Of a stretch of 64,000 nt of DNA, positions 52,772 through 61,555 are shown piece by piece. The notes under the pieces were generated by a model, which was not told where the DNA came from, did not search any database, and saw only the letters and a list, made by a program, of their open reading frames with translations. Within the stretch, counting starts at the first letter, position 1. Each line of letters begins with the position of its first letter. The translations under genes and the position numbers were made by a program. This stretch comes from Floricoccus penangensis (GTDB lineage: Bacteria > Bacillota > Bacilli > Lactobacillales > Streptococcaceae): positions 30,908-94,907 of the forward strand of contig NZ_MKIQ01000002.1 of NCBI RefSeq assembly GCF_001832885.1. Direction: 5' to 3'.

Positions 52772-54130
52772 TTACGCTAATAGCCCATATAAAGTATTGA
52801 AAATTAGTAAAGTATCAGAAATTAATATCAAACCGAATGATAGAATTACTAATATATTTTTATACTTATCAGATAACACACTTTTGGGAAAATATTTAGA
52901 ACCGGCTATTAACACAAACAGGAGTAATAATGGAGAAAAGTATCTTCCTTGAGTGCCAGATATATAACCTGAAAATGTTCCCCCGTAGCCTAAGTAATTA
53001 TAATAAACACCAAAAACATTTGCTAAAAATACAATTCCCGCAGCTATTGGTACTGACCTATTTTTTATAAATCTCTCATTATAAATTAGCAACAAAACAC
53101 ATAATGCAAACCACATACCATATAACCAAATTGGCATATGATTAAACTGTGGATATGGACTTACTAACCAGCTCATATCTGGCCACCAGTTTAAATCATT
53201 ATATATGTAAGTACGAACTAATCTCTTAATAGCAACTATCACTCCACCGTATTTTTTAGATCCTATATCAGCTAAAAATAATATAGTTACTAATAGTAAA
53301 ATAAATTCCAAAACTTTATATATTCTTTTTTGATTCACAATTCTGTTCGTAATTTTTCTTACCTGTTCTCTGACACTTTCAAATATTGCTATATCATTTG
53401 GATAAACCGTATACAATACTGGTAATAGTAATAGTAATAAATAAAAATTCTTCTTAGCAACTAAAATTAATAATATAGAAGCAAAGAAAAATAATATATT
53501 TTTCTTTTTAGTAATTACTTTATCATATACGGTATTTATCGCTAGCATAATAAACCATGCTACGACAACAAAACTAGATGCATCATAGGATAAGCTAGCT
53601 ATTTGATTAAGCCAAACTGGCGATAATGATATCACAGAAAATAATAACTTTCCTGATTTTAGATATTTGATGATGAAAAACAAAGAAATATAACATACAA
53701 ATATTGATGCTAATCTAGCAAAGGTCACCACTACTCCCAAAGAAGGGTAAACAAAAGAACCCATCTTCATACCAATAGCTGGCACAATATGTCCCCAAAA
53801 GACATAATTTTTCAAATTATAATCAAAATTTCTGGGCAATTTATCAAAAGTTGTTTTTTCATACTTAGTAAAGTAATATTTTTGCAAATGAAAACCATCC
53901 TCATAGGATCTTTTTTGTGCCTCAAATCCAGTTCCAACACTGGTCTCTCCATATGTAGATAGGTCTATATTCTCTCCCACTATTTTTCCAGAAATAGCCA
54001 CATGATACTGACCATCTGGATCATTAAATATTGGCATCATAATACTCGCAATAACTCCCAAAAAAATTGCTGTTATTAAAAATAATTTATGAATATTTTT
54101 TTCTGAAAATAGTTTTTCTATTTTTTCCAT
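52772..54130 (-). CDS. DUF2142 multi-pass membrane protein
   Basis: A 452-residue protein with about 11 hydrophobic segments and a large loop after the first (about residues 35-120), including Asn-Asp-Pro-Asp-Gly-Gln-Tyr-His. This resembles DUF2142 (PF09913), a family that looks like GT-C glycosyltransferases with an external loop. Together with the DPM1-like enzyme and DUF2304 protein in the same operon it could transfer a lipid-linked sugar outside the cell. A polymerase role is another possibility. Ten bases from the flippase gene. Confidence 0.7.
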   Translation of the reverse strand: MEKIEKLFSEKNIHKLFLITAIFLGVIASIMMPIFNDPDGQYHVAISGKIVGENIDLSTYGETSVGTGFEAQKRSYEDGFHLQKYYFTKYEKTTFDKLPRNFDYNLKNYVFWGHIVPAIGMKMGSFVYPSLGVVVTFARLASIFVCYISLFFIIKYLKSGKLLFSVISLSPVWLNQIASLSYDASSFVVVAWFIMLAINTVYDKVITKKKNILFFFASILLILVAKKNFYLLLLLLPVLYTVYPNDIAIFESVREQVRKITNRIVNQKRIYKVLEFILLLVTILFLADIGSKKYGGVIVAIKRLVRTYIYNDLNWWPDMSWLVSPYPQFNHMPIWLYGMWFALCVLLLIYNERFIKNRSVPIAAGIVFLANVFGVYYNYLGYGGTFSGYISGTQGRYFSPLLLLFVLIAGSKYFPKSVLSDKYKNILVILSFGLILISDTLLIFNTLYGLLA

Positions 54131-54140
54131 GAATCTCCAA

Positions 54141-55079
54141 TCATCTTTTAAACAAAAATAACAAATCCCTAACCCAGTTGGTAAAATTTAAATAAAATTT
54201 TTTATCATTAATTATTTGCTTTACAGTACTCAAAAATTTTCGATTTTGAGCATTTTCAACTCGTTTTTCATAAAAATTTCTATATTTATTTGCTAATTCC
54301 ATATCATTATTATCAAGTTTATTAAGTGCCTCACTAAGAATTACATAATAACTTAAAAATATTTTCAATTCATAAATATGTTTTTCTCGTGTATCAGAAA
54401 TTTTAAGAGCATTCCCACTGGCATTCCCTGCATGTCTTTTATGAACACCAACAGGATGATTGTAATTATACCCTGTTCCTAAAATTCCTGATACACCAGC
54501 AAATAAGTTATCATGTGAAAGAATTAGATTATCATTCCAGTATGGTGTTAGAAAATCAACAAATGATTTTCTAATACAAAATGTCCATCCCTGCCTATAA
54601 TTTATATAATTTATATTATGTGGATATTGACTAATATACTGGTCAGAGTCATCAAATTGAAATTGATTCGGTATTGTTGCATGCTCACTAATCTTTACAA
54701 TATCTATGTCAGCACTTAATAAATCAATATTTTTATTTGTCTCCATTATATCGACTTGAATTTTATTCTTATTAAGATACCATGTATCATCTTGATCTGA
54801 AAAAAATACATAGTCAACGTCAAGATTCAAAACGTCCAAAAGTAAGGCACGAAAATTTAATCGCCAACCTAAATTATTGTCATTTTGGTTAATTATCCAA
54901 TTCTCCAAAGAATTTTCTTCAATAAAAGATCTTATTTTTTCGACTGTTTTGTCAGTCGATTTATCATCTCTAAAAATTACATAATCTGGTTTCATTTCTT
55001 GATTTTTTATTGATTCCAATTGATCAATAATAAAATTTTCACCATTATATGTTGCCATTAAGACTGCTGTTTTTATCAT
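54141..55079 (-). CDS. GT2 family glycosyltransferase, RgpB-like
   Basis: A 312-residue enzyme. Thr-Ala-Val-Leu-Met-Ala-Thr-Tyr-Asn-Gly (residues 3-12), Gln-Leu-Glu-Ser-Ile-Lys-Asn-Gln, Arg-Asp-Asp-Lys-Ser-Thr-Asp and Phe-Ser-Asp-Gln-Asp-Asp-Thr-Trp (about 95) match the RgpB-like branch of GT2, which adds rhamnose or other sugars in streptococcal wall polysaccharides. A conserved His-Lys-Arg-His-Ala-Gly-Asn lies near residue 213. It lies one base after the SDR gene and ten bases before the DUF2142 gene. Confidence 0.83.
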   Translation of the reverse strand: MIKTAVLMATYNGENFIIDQLESIKNQEMKPDYVIFRDDKSTDKTVEKIRSFIEENSLENWIINQNDNNLGWRLNFRALLLDVLNLDVDYVFFSDQDDTWYLNKNKIQVDIMETNKNIDLLSADIDIVKISEHATIPNQFQFDDSDQYISQYPHNINYINYRQGWTFCIRKSFVDFLTPYWNDNLILSHDNLFAGVSGILGTGYNYNHPVGVHKRHAGNASGNALKISDTREKHIYELKIFLSYYVILSEALNKLDNNDMELANKYRNFYEKRVENAQNRKFLSTVKQIINDKKFYLNFTNWVRDLLFLFKR

Positions 55080-55080
55080 C

Positions 55081-56142
55081 CTATTCCTCTATTACTTTTA
55101 ATGTCTTGACTAGTCCTTGTTCTAAAGAAACATTCTTTTTCCAACCCAGAAGCTCAAGCTTTTCTGTATTTAATTTCGTGCGTCCCATCTTACTGTATCC
55201 AGCACCCATTTCTTTTGGAATATCAAAGATCACAGAAATATTCTTATCTGGAAAAATTTCAGTCAATTTTTTTGCTAAACCTCGAATTTCAATTGGCTCA
55301 TCCTCGTTTGCAACATTATAAGCATTAGTATTTTCCCCATCTAGCATAATTAAGAAGAGCGCCGATACTGCATCAGCAATATAGCAAAATGCTCTTTCAG
55401 CTGTGCCATCACTTTTTAGCACAATATTCTCTGAATTGACAACATTGTTTAGTAAATCACTCATTATGCGGCCATCATCCTTTAATTGCATACCTGGGCC
55501 ATACGAATGAGCAATTCTTGCAATTGTAAATGGTACTCCAAACTGATCATTAAAAGATTTCAGAATTGTTTCAGCCATTCTTTTACTTTCTGGGTAACAA
55601 GCCCTACTCGACAGAATATCAAATCCACCATAAGAGTTTTCATCAATATTCTCACTTATCGCTTTTCCATAAACTTCTCTTGTCGATAAAAATAAAAAAT
55701 TTTTTATCTGATGTTCCTTTGCAAAATTAAGAAGATTAGATGTCCCAATAACATTTGCATTAATTATTCCAACTGGATCACTTAAAATAAATTTTGGACT
55801 AGCATTACTTGCAGCATGTACAATATAATCTATGTTTTCTTTATAGGTTAGGGGTAAAACTACATCATGTTGAATTAAAACAAAATACTCCTTTTCTAAT
55901 AAAGAGAAAAATTTTGAATTTGCTTTTTCAATATTTCTAACTGTTCCAATGATTTTAATATTATAATTAAATTTATCATTTAGATAAGAAAGTGTATATA
56001 CCATGTAGGTTGCAAGCATTCCACTAGCACCAGTTATCAAAACAGTTTTATTTTTCAATTTATCCCATGAAATATAGTCTTGACCCGTTATCAATTTCAA
56101 ATCATTTTGTATAACATTATTTTTATAATCCATCATAATCAT
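55081..56142 (-). CDS. NAD-dependent epimerase/dehydratase (extended SDR)
   Basis: A 353-residue Rossmann enzyme. The cofactor motif is Thr-Gly-Ala-Ser-Gly-Met-Leu-Ala (about 36-43), catalytic Tyr and Lys are in Cys-Tyr-Pro-Glu-Ser-Lys (about 183-188), and Ser-Thr-Arg-Glu-Val-Tyr-Gly lies before them. It resembles dTDP-glucose dehydratase/UDP-glucuronate decarboxylase-like SDRs, and also those next to TarI-like genes. With the adjoining cytidylyltransferase and LicD it may make or reduce the alditol phosphate precursor. Its ATG overlaps the TarI-like stop (TAATG), so the two are coupled. Confidence 0.78.
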   Translation of the reverse strand: MIMMDYKNNVIQNDLKLITGQDYISWDKLKNKTVLITGASGMLATYMVYTLSYLNDKFNYNIKIIGTVRNIEKANSKFFSLLEKEYFVLIQHDVVLPLTYKENIDYIVHAASNASPKFILSDPVGIINANVIGTSNLLNFAKEHQIKNFLFLSTREVYGKAISENIDENSYGGFDILSSRACYPESKRMAETILKSFNDQFGVPFTIARIAHSYGPGMQLKDDGRIMSDLLNNVVNSENIVLKSDGTAERAFCYIADAVSALFLIMLDGENTNAYNVANEDEPIEIRGLAKKLTEIFPDKNISVIFDIPKEMGAGYSKMGRTKLNTEKLELLGWKKNVSLEQGLVKTLKVIEE

Positions 56143-56867
56143 TAAATACCATATATTTGTTCATTTTCCCTAGCATCAAATAATGCCTTGAACATATAAA
56201 AATCATCTGGGGTAGTAATCTTTATATTTTCAACTGGACCCTCTACAACAGAAAGCTTTTTACCATAACTATACATTAAAGTTGAAGAATCAATTGAATC
56301 TGTAACTCCATCCTTTAAAGCTTTGTTATGAATATTCAAAATTTCATCTAACCAGAAACTCTGTGGTGCTTTCGCAATCAATGAATGATTTCTATCAGGA
56401 ACTGACTGAACTTGATTTTCATCATCAACAATTAAAAAGGTTTCTTTAGCTGGTGCAATTGTTACTGCAGAGCCTTTTTTCTCCACTGACTCAATATTGG
56501 CTGCAATTAATTTTTCGTTAATTAATGGTCTAACACCATCATGTATAATTACTACTGAATCTTCACTACCAGTAATCTCTTTTGCAGCTAACAATCCATT
56601 ATATATTGAACCTTGACCCGTTTCTCCGCCAGAGACAATTTTTTTCACTTTAGTTAGTCTGAACTTTTCAGACAAGTCCTCCATGTAACTAATCCAGTCA
56701 GCAACACATACAACAACAACAGCATCAACCTCTGGTGTATTTTGAAACAATTCAATTGTATGAACAATAATTGGTTTACCATGTACTTCCAAAAACTGTT
56801 TAGGCTTAGCTTTTTTTGATTTCATTCGGCTGCCAACACCTCCTGCAAAAATAAGTCCAATATTCAT
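56142..56867 (-). CDS. IspD/TarI-like cytidylyltransferase
   Basis: A 241-residue enzyme. Phe-Ala-Gly-Gly-Val-Gly-Ser-Arg-Met (7-15), Pro-Lys-Gln-Phe-Leu (24-28) and His-Asp-Gly-Val-Arg-Pro (about 110) are the CTP-binding motifs shared by IspD and TarI. Because streptococci make isoprenoids by the mevalonate route, the cell-wall context points to TarI-type activity, forming a CDP-alditol such as CDP-ribitol. CDP-arabinitol or CDP-mannitol are alternatives. It lies between LicD and the SDR. Confidence 0.8.
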   Translation of the reverse strand: MNIGLIFAGGVGSRMKSKKAKPKQFLEVHGKPIIVHTIELFQNTPEVDAVVVVCVADWISYMEDLSEKFRLTKVKKIVSGGETGQGSIYNGLLAAKEITGSEDSVVIIHDGVRPLINEKLIAANIESVEKKGSAVTIAPAKETFLIVDDENQVQSVPDRNHSLIAKAPQSFWLDEILNIHNKALKDGVTDSIDSSTLMYSYGKKLSVVEGPVENIKITTPDDFYMFKALFDARENEQIYGI

Positions 56868-56876
56868 TGCCTTCTC

Positions 56877-57698
56877 CTACTCTTTCCAATACCAATCATA
56901 GTAATTATGATTCACTCTTTTATTTTCCGGAGGTAATTCCATATAATCACATCCATATAATTGGGTTAAATATTCATCATGTCTTTTTATTTTACGTACA
57001 TTATGCTTTTCAAAACTAACGTCTTCATATTCTGAAAAAATATCCTTGTTAAAACATTCTTTTTCTCTATATCTAGAGTCTGTAAATCCAACTTTTGAAA
57101 CATCAGTATGCTCATAAGTTTTCATAAGATTATCCAATACTACTGCTTGCTCATTCCATTTACCGTGATGCAAAAGAAACCTTGGAGTCCTCAAAAATAG
57201 TCTTGCAGCGGCATAAATTGCTTTCGAACCACTTACATATTCTGGAAAACTTGTACTTAATAAATTTTCAGCTTGATTCTGTACCTTCTTCATAAACTTA
57301 ATTCTCTCATTGTCTGATTCAGGCATTTTATCCATTGGAAAAACATCAATATATACTCCCATGTCTGGATGCATTTTATCTAAATTTCCTAAGGAAATAG
57401 TCTTATTAGCATAAATTTTTGAATAAGATATAAGTGTCTTTTTCACATTAAAATTTAATAAAGTATAGTCTGAGTTAATCTTGTCCATCATTAACTTGAT
57501 AAATTTTTCATACTCGGGTCTGTATAGCATTATATCAATATCATCATCCCATGGAATAAATCCTTCATGTCTTATTGACCCAAGAAGTGATCCACCACCA
57601 AGCGAATATTCAATGTCATTTTCTCGACAAAATTTATCAATGTATACTAGCATTTCTATCTGAACATCTCTGACTTCCTCGTCAGTCATCTTTTTCAT
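56877..57698 (-). CDS. LicD family phosphotransferase
   Basis: A 273-residue LicD protein (PF04991). The signature Leu-Gly-Gly-Gly-Ser-Leu-Leu-Gly-Ser-Ile-Arg-His-Glu-Gly-Phe-Ile-Pro-Trp-Asp-Asp-Asp-Ile-Asp lies at about residues 34-56. In pneumococcus LicD moves phosphocholine from CDP-choline onto glycans; relatives use CDP-ribitol or CDP-glycerol. No licA/licC-type choline genes are in the window, and a TarI-like gene follows, so transfer of an alditol phosphate is more likely here. Confidence 0.85.
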   Translation of the reverse strand: MKKMTDEEVRDVQIEMLVYIDKFCRENDIEYSLGGGSLLGSIRHEGFIPWDDDIDIMLYRPEYEKFIKLMMDKINSDYTLLNFNVKKTLISYSKIYANKTISLGNLDKMHPDMGVYIDVFPMDKMPESDNERIKFMKKVQNQAENLLSTSFPEYVSGSKAIYAAARLFLRTPRFLLHHGKWNEQAVVLDNLMKTYEHTDVSKVGFTDSRYREKECFNKDIFSEYEDVSFEKHNVRKIKRHDEYLTQLYGCDYMELPPENKRVNHNYYDWYWKE

Positions 57699-57714
57699 TT
57701 ATAAAAACCTCGTT

Positions 57715-59550
57715 CTATGAATATTTTAATAAACCTACTACTATAATTATACTTACAATTACAATACTAGCTACGCCAATGAATGTTAAAATATATGGAT
57801 TATATATTTTATTTTCTTTCTCACCTTTTTTAACATTACTCAAGGCATTATACTCGTTTTTCTGAAACTCATTATCGGGTATAGCACCATTTATAAGATA
57901 GTTTCCAAATTGAGCTTCTGATATGGAGTTTTTATTAATTTCAAACTTAACAATCTTATTATTTGATTTATAACCTTCTGGTGGGGAAACTTGCGTAATA
58001 AAATATTTATAATTATTTGATAAACCTCTGACATGTATCAGCGATTCATTTATTTTTATATTTTTTTCTTTATTTAATCCCCATATATGATTTGAAAGTT
58101 CTATTGGAGAATTATGCCCATCGATATAGTTAATTGCGTTTGAGGTTAAAGTTTTTGCATTTGATAAAGATAAATCATTTGTTTCAAAATCCTTATCATA
58201 ATTTAAATTTTGTTTCTCCCATTTAGGGGAATTATCCTCAGTTCCATTATATGTATATATAGAATTATCATCCTCATTATAGCGACCAATAATATACTTT
58301 CCTCCAGAAATAAGTTTTTCCGAATGCCCATCGTAGGTTGCAAAATTTATTCCTCCTGAAGTCACTAGAGGTGATAAATGAAAAATTTCCTTATTACTAA
58401 CTATTTCGGAAACGACAATCCCCTGTTCATAGGAATCCACCTGAATATTAAATTCTTGATTTTCTTTCTCATAAACATTAATACCATTATCGTAAATCAA
58501 TTTAAATCTTTCTTTATTAATGCCTACAATCTTGCCTTTTACAGTAATCTCTGTTCCTTTAGGTGCTTGTTCTTTGGAAATTCTATATTGATATAAAAAC
58601 TTCAAAGAGGCAAGTTTATCGCTAGCATAGTCAACGACATCATCAACTGGTACTTCCCCATCAAGATTCTTTGCTGACTTGAGATTTTCTGAATTTAATT
58701 GAATTGCAAAATCACCATTTTCTACATCTGATGATTTAGAATTTTTAATATTATTTGTAAATTTAGGCTCAATTTTAGCTGGAACAGATATTTCTGAAAT
58801 TTTAAAATTTGGAGTTGATGAAAGTATTACATCAGAAGCCTTATTAATTTTTATAGTATAAATAACATCCTGTCCATAGTCTGCTGAGTATTCTTTGTCA
58901 GAAGATTTATTTTTTTTATAATTTGGTTTAATATTTGATATATTTACATCAATATCATCATTCTTAACGGTATTACCAACATATATTTCCTGCGATTTTT
59001 CAACATCTAAAAATACCAAGTCGCTACTATTAGAATTAGTAAATATAGTAAAGCCACCATAAACTTTCCCAGTTGTAATACCTTTATTATTAGTTACTTT
59101 TTGACGTGGAATTTCAGGATTAGTAAACATTATCTCTGGATCACGTTTAGTTTTATTAGGATTATTGATAATATTTAAAAAAGATGGTGCATTGACATAT
59201 AAAATTTCAACAATTTTCTTTGCATTTTCTTTAGAAACTTTTACTCCTCGTCCAAAAAACAAATCATCAGTCAACAATATTTTGTCACCATCAACAGAAA
59301 ACTTCTTTTCAATATTTGAAAAAGTATAGTGTGAGTAATGTTCCTCAGACAAGCTACCATTTTGAATTACTTCTAAAGCTTCTTGATAGTTCTTAGCTAT
59401 AACTTGAACTTCTCCTTGAGCTTCATTATCCTGAACGACGTGTGCAACAATTTCATAAGGCCTCGGAACTTTTGAATCAGAATATACAGAAATGGGAATT
59501 AGTAAAAATGAAAAAAGAAATATGAAGAAAACCGAACTTTTATTAATCAT
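57715..59550 (-). CDS. pilin-like (SpaA/Cna-B) membrane-anchored surface protein
   Basis: A 611-residue protein: signal peptide (about 1-24), long extracellular part and a single C-terminal transmembrane segment (about 588-607) with a very short tail. No LPXTG motif precedes that segment. The extracellular part has several beta-rich blocks; the last (about 415-545) has the pattern of a SpaA/Cna-B pilin domain, with Gly-Gly-Lys-Tyr-Ile-Ile-Gly near its start and Pro-Pro-Glu-Gly-Tyr near its end, where pilins have Glu-Thr-Xaa-Ala-Pro-Xaa-Gly-Tyr. The isopeptide Glu is Gln here. The gene overlaps the DUF2304 gene by 8 bases, within the polysaccharide operon. Function unknown. Confidence 0.7.
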   Translation of the reverse strand: MINKSSVFFIFLFSFLLIPISVYSDSKVPRPYEIVAHVVQDNEAQGEVQVIAKNYQEALEVIQNGSLSEEHYSHYTFSNIEKKFSVDGDKILLTDDLFFGRGVKVSKENAKKIVEILYVNAPSFLNIINNPNKTKRDPEIMFTNPEIPRQKVTNNKGITTGKVYGGFTIFTNSNSSDLVFLDVEKSQEIYVGNTVKNDDIDVNISNIKPNYKKNKSSDKEYSADYGQDVIYTIKINKASDVILSSTPNFKISEISVPAKIEPKFTNNIKNSKSSDVENGDFAIQLNSENLKSAKNLDGEVPVDDVVDYASDKLASLKFLYQYRISKEQAPKGTEITVKGKIVGINKERFKLIYDNGINVYEKENQEFNIQVDSYEQGIVVSEIVSNKEIFHLSPLVTSGGINFATYDGHSEKLISGGKYIIGRYNEDDNSIYTYNGTEDNSPKWEKQNLNYDKDFETNDLSLSNAKTLTSNAINYIDGHNSPIELSNHIWGLNKEKNIKINESLIHVRGLSNNYKYFITQVSPPEGYKSNNKIVKFEINKNSISEAQFGNYLINGAIPDNEFQKNEYNALSNVKKGEKENKIYNPYILTFIGVASIVIVSIIIVVGLLKYS

Positions 59551-59887
59551 TCTTCTCCACCTCTTTTTTCAATAATGAAACTTCCTGTATCAAAACTTTT
59601 ATTTGTTGATCTTTTTTTGTATCACTACTTGTCTTCATAAGTTCCAAGACAAATACAAAAACTAAACCAACAAATAAAAGAAAATTCATTGTTAAAGCAA
59701 AGCCAAGTTGATGAGCAGCAAGCGATACAACATCAGGGAATAATGCAATAAAAATTATACCTAATCCAACAATCAGCCAAGGAGCTGATCGTCTTAATGA
59801 AAAAGCATTTTTATTAACCATTTTTACAATGTAATAGAAAATCGCAAGTGCTAAAACAATCATTTCAACTCTCAAAAGTACAGACAT
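59543..59887 (-). CDS. DUF2304 small membrane protein
   Basis: A 114-residue protein with three hydrophobic segments (about 5-22, 34-53, 62-87) and a charged coiled C-terminus. It matches DUF2304 (PF10066), the usual partner of DPM1-like glycosyltransferases in wall-polysaccharide and lipid-linked sugar loci such as lactococcal wpsAB. Its start overlaps the stop of that glycosyltransferase by one base (TAATG), fitting a two-component complex. Confidence 0.85.
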   Translation of the reverse strand: MSVLLRVEMIVLALAIFYYIVKMVNKNAFSLRRSAPWLIVGLGIIFIALFPDVVSLAAHQLGFALTMNFLLFVGLVFVFVLELMKTSSDTKKDQQIKVLIQEVSLLKKEVEKND

Positions 59888-60612
59888 TATTCAGCCTCCT
59901 TCATAAATCCAGCAATAAATATTGAAGTCAATACATCCATCATGTAAGTGACTGATTTAAACGCACTTATACTTGACTCACCCTCAGCTCTCTCAAACAT
60001 ATGGGCTGGAACTTCTTTTACTTTATACCCATGCTTCATTAAACGAACAATACTCTCTGGTTCTGGATACGCCATTGGATAATTTTTTGAAAAATATCTA
60101 ATTACTGATTTATTAGCAGCTCTATATCCACTAGTAGTATCATAAATCTTATTACCTGTTACAAATTTTATTGCATAGGAAATCAGATTAATCCCAATTC
60201 TTCTAGCTTTAGATGACTTGAAATTTTCAGCATTTTCTTCAATAAATCTTGATCCAATAGTAAAGTCATATTGTCCTGATAGTATTGGACTAACAACATC
60301 TTCAATGCTTGCGATGTCATGTTGACCATCACCATCAAATTGAACTGCCACATCGTACCTATTTCTACTTGCAAAGAGGTAACCAGTTTGAACTGCACCA
60401 CCAATTCCTAAGTTTTGCACAAGATCAATATGGTTTAATTTGTTATCATCTAGTATTTTCTCCGTACCATCTTTTGAACCATCATTTATTACAATATAAT
60501 CCAAAGTGAATGGTAATTTATTTTCATCTTTAAAATCTTCTACCATTTTTACTGTATTTTGAATACTTTTTTCTTCATTGTAAGCTGGTATTATTAAAAG
60601 TACTTTTTTCAT
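59887..60612 (-). CDS. DPM1-like GT2 glycosyltransferase (lipid-linked sugar donor)
   Basis: A 241-residue GT2 enzyme. Leu-Leu-Ile-Ile-Pro-Ala-Tyr-Asn-Glu-Glu (5-14), Asn-Asp-Gly-Ser-Lys-Asp-Gly (about 44), Gln-Phe-Asp-Gly-Asp-Gly-Gln-His (DXD, about 92) and Ser-Arg-Phe near 120 match dolichyl/undecaprenyl-phosphate sugar synthases. It probably loads a single sugar on undecaprenyl phosphate for use outside the cell. The frame opens 16 codons earlier, but the ATG at 60612 with Lys-Lys-Val fits the family start. Coupled to DUF2304. Confidence 0.86.
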   Translation of the reverse strand: MKKVLLIIPAYNEEKSIQNTVKMVEDFKDENKLPFTLDYIVINDGSKDGTEKILDDNKLNHIDLVQNLGIGGAVQTGYLFASRNRYDVAVQFDGDGQHDIASIEDVVSPILSGQYDFTIGSRFIEENAENFKSSKARRIGINLISYAIKFVTGNKIYDTTSGYRAANKSVIRYFSKNYPMAYPEPESIVRLMKHGYKVKEVPAHMFERAEGESSISAFKSVTYMMDVLTSIFIAGFMKEAE

Positions 60613-60613
60613 A

Positions 60614-61555
60614 CTACTCCTTATTGTACAAATTGAACAATAATAATGTTCTAAAAACAATTATATGTTTCTTTTGATTTTTTGTATATTTATATTTTAT
60701 TAGTCTTCTAAATCTTTCAATAAAGCTCAATTGATCAATATCTACAAAATTTTCTATTAATTCCCTATCACTCTCATCTATTTCATCTGAAAAATTTCGA
60801 ATTATATTATTTGCTTGAGCTTGCGAGCGGTGAATTAAGTCCCAATATCTTGAAAATATTTTCCTTGGGCCTTCCCTAAAAATCTTAAATTGTTTATCGA
60901 GTATTCTAGCCCCAAGCACATTACTATCATGTTGTCTATATAATTCCGTTGGTTTATCAATATATACGAGCTCACCAAGAGCACTTGCCAAAAGAGCCAG
61001 ATACCAATCATGCATAATAATATTATCAGTTGTGTTCCATTTTTCGGCCAAGGTATGATTTATCATACTTACACAGCCAGTCACTGTATTCTCTGTGAGC
61101 TCTTGAATAAGCTTGGTATTAGCATGACTACTTTGTGAACGTATCATACTTTCATTCAAAACATTTAAATTTTTATCCACTACTTTTAAGTCTGTGTAAT
61201 ACATTATTGGCTTAGAATTGTTATGTTTTTGAGCTTCATTAAGTGTCAACTCAATTTTTTCTGGCAACCAATAATCGTCTTGATCACTAAAAAAATAGTA
61301 ATCTGCTTGATTATATTTAATCAAAGAATAAAAAGAATTTATAACTCCAAGATTCTTTGTTTTTTCTTCATTAATAAATTTTATTCTATTATCTTCAGAT
61401 ACATATTTTTTTATAATATCAACGGTATTGTCAGTAGATCCATCATCCCTGATTAACAATGTCCAATCTGAAAATGTCTGGTTCTGGATGCTTTCAATTT
61501 GTTCTGACAAATACTTCTCACCATTATAAGTTGACATTACAATATTAACTTTCAT
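60614..61555 (-). CDS. rgpB: rhamnosyltransferase RgpB-like (GT2)
   Basis: A 313-residue GT2 enzyme close to RgpB of the rhamnose polysaccharide pathway: Val-Asn-Ile-Val-Met-Ser-Thr-Tyr-Asn-Gly (2-11), Gln-Ile-Glu-Ser-Ile-Gln-Asn-Gln-Thr, Arg-Asp-Asp-Gly-Ser-Thr-Asp (about 42) and Phe-Ser-Asp-Gln-Asp-Asp-Tyr-Trp (about 96). RgpB and relatives extend the rhamnan after RgpA. The frame opens further upstream, inside the RgpA-like gene, but the ATG at 61555 with a GAGGAG site is chosen. The overlap with the RgpA-like gene is then 11 bases. Confidence 0.83.
   Translation of the reverse strand: MKVNIVMSTYNGEKYLSEQIESIQNQTFSDWTLLIRDDGSTDNTVDIIKKYVSEDNRIKFINEEKTKNLGVINSFYSLIKYNQADYYFFSDQDDYWLPEKIELTLNEAQKHNNSKPIMYYTDLKVVDKNLNVLNESMIRSQSSHANTKLIQELTENTVTGCVSMINHTLAEKWNTTDNIIMHDWYLALLASALGELVYIDKPTELYRQHDSNVLGARILDKQFKIFREGPRKIFSRYWDLIHRSQAQANNIIRNFSDEIDESDRELIENFVDIDQLSFIERFRRLIKYKYTKNQKKHIIVFRTLLLFNLYNKE

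Noticed and set aside
56142..56867. IspD of the MEP isoprenoid pathway
   Set aside because: The gene stands in a wall-glycan operon beside LicD, and this group of bacteria uses the mevalonate pathway, so a TarI-like role is preferred.
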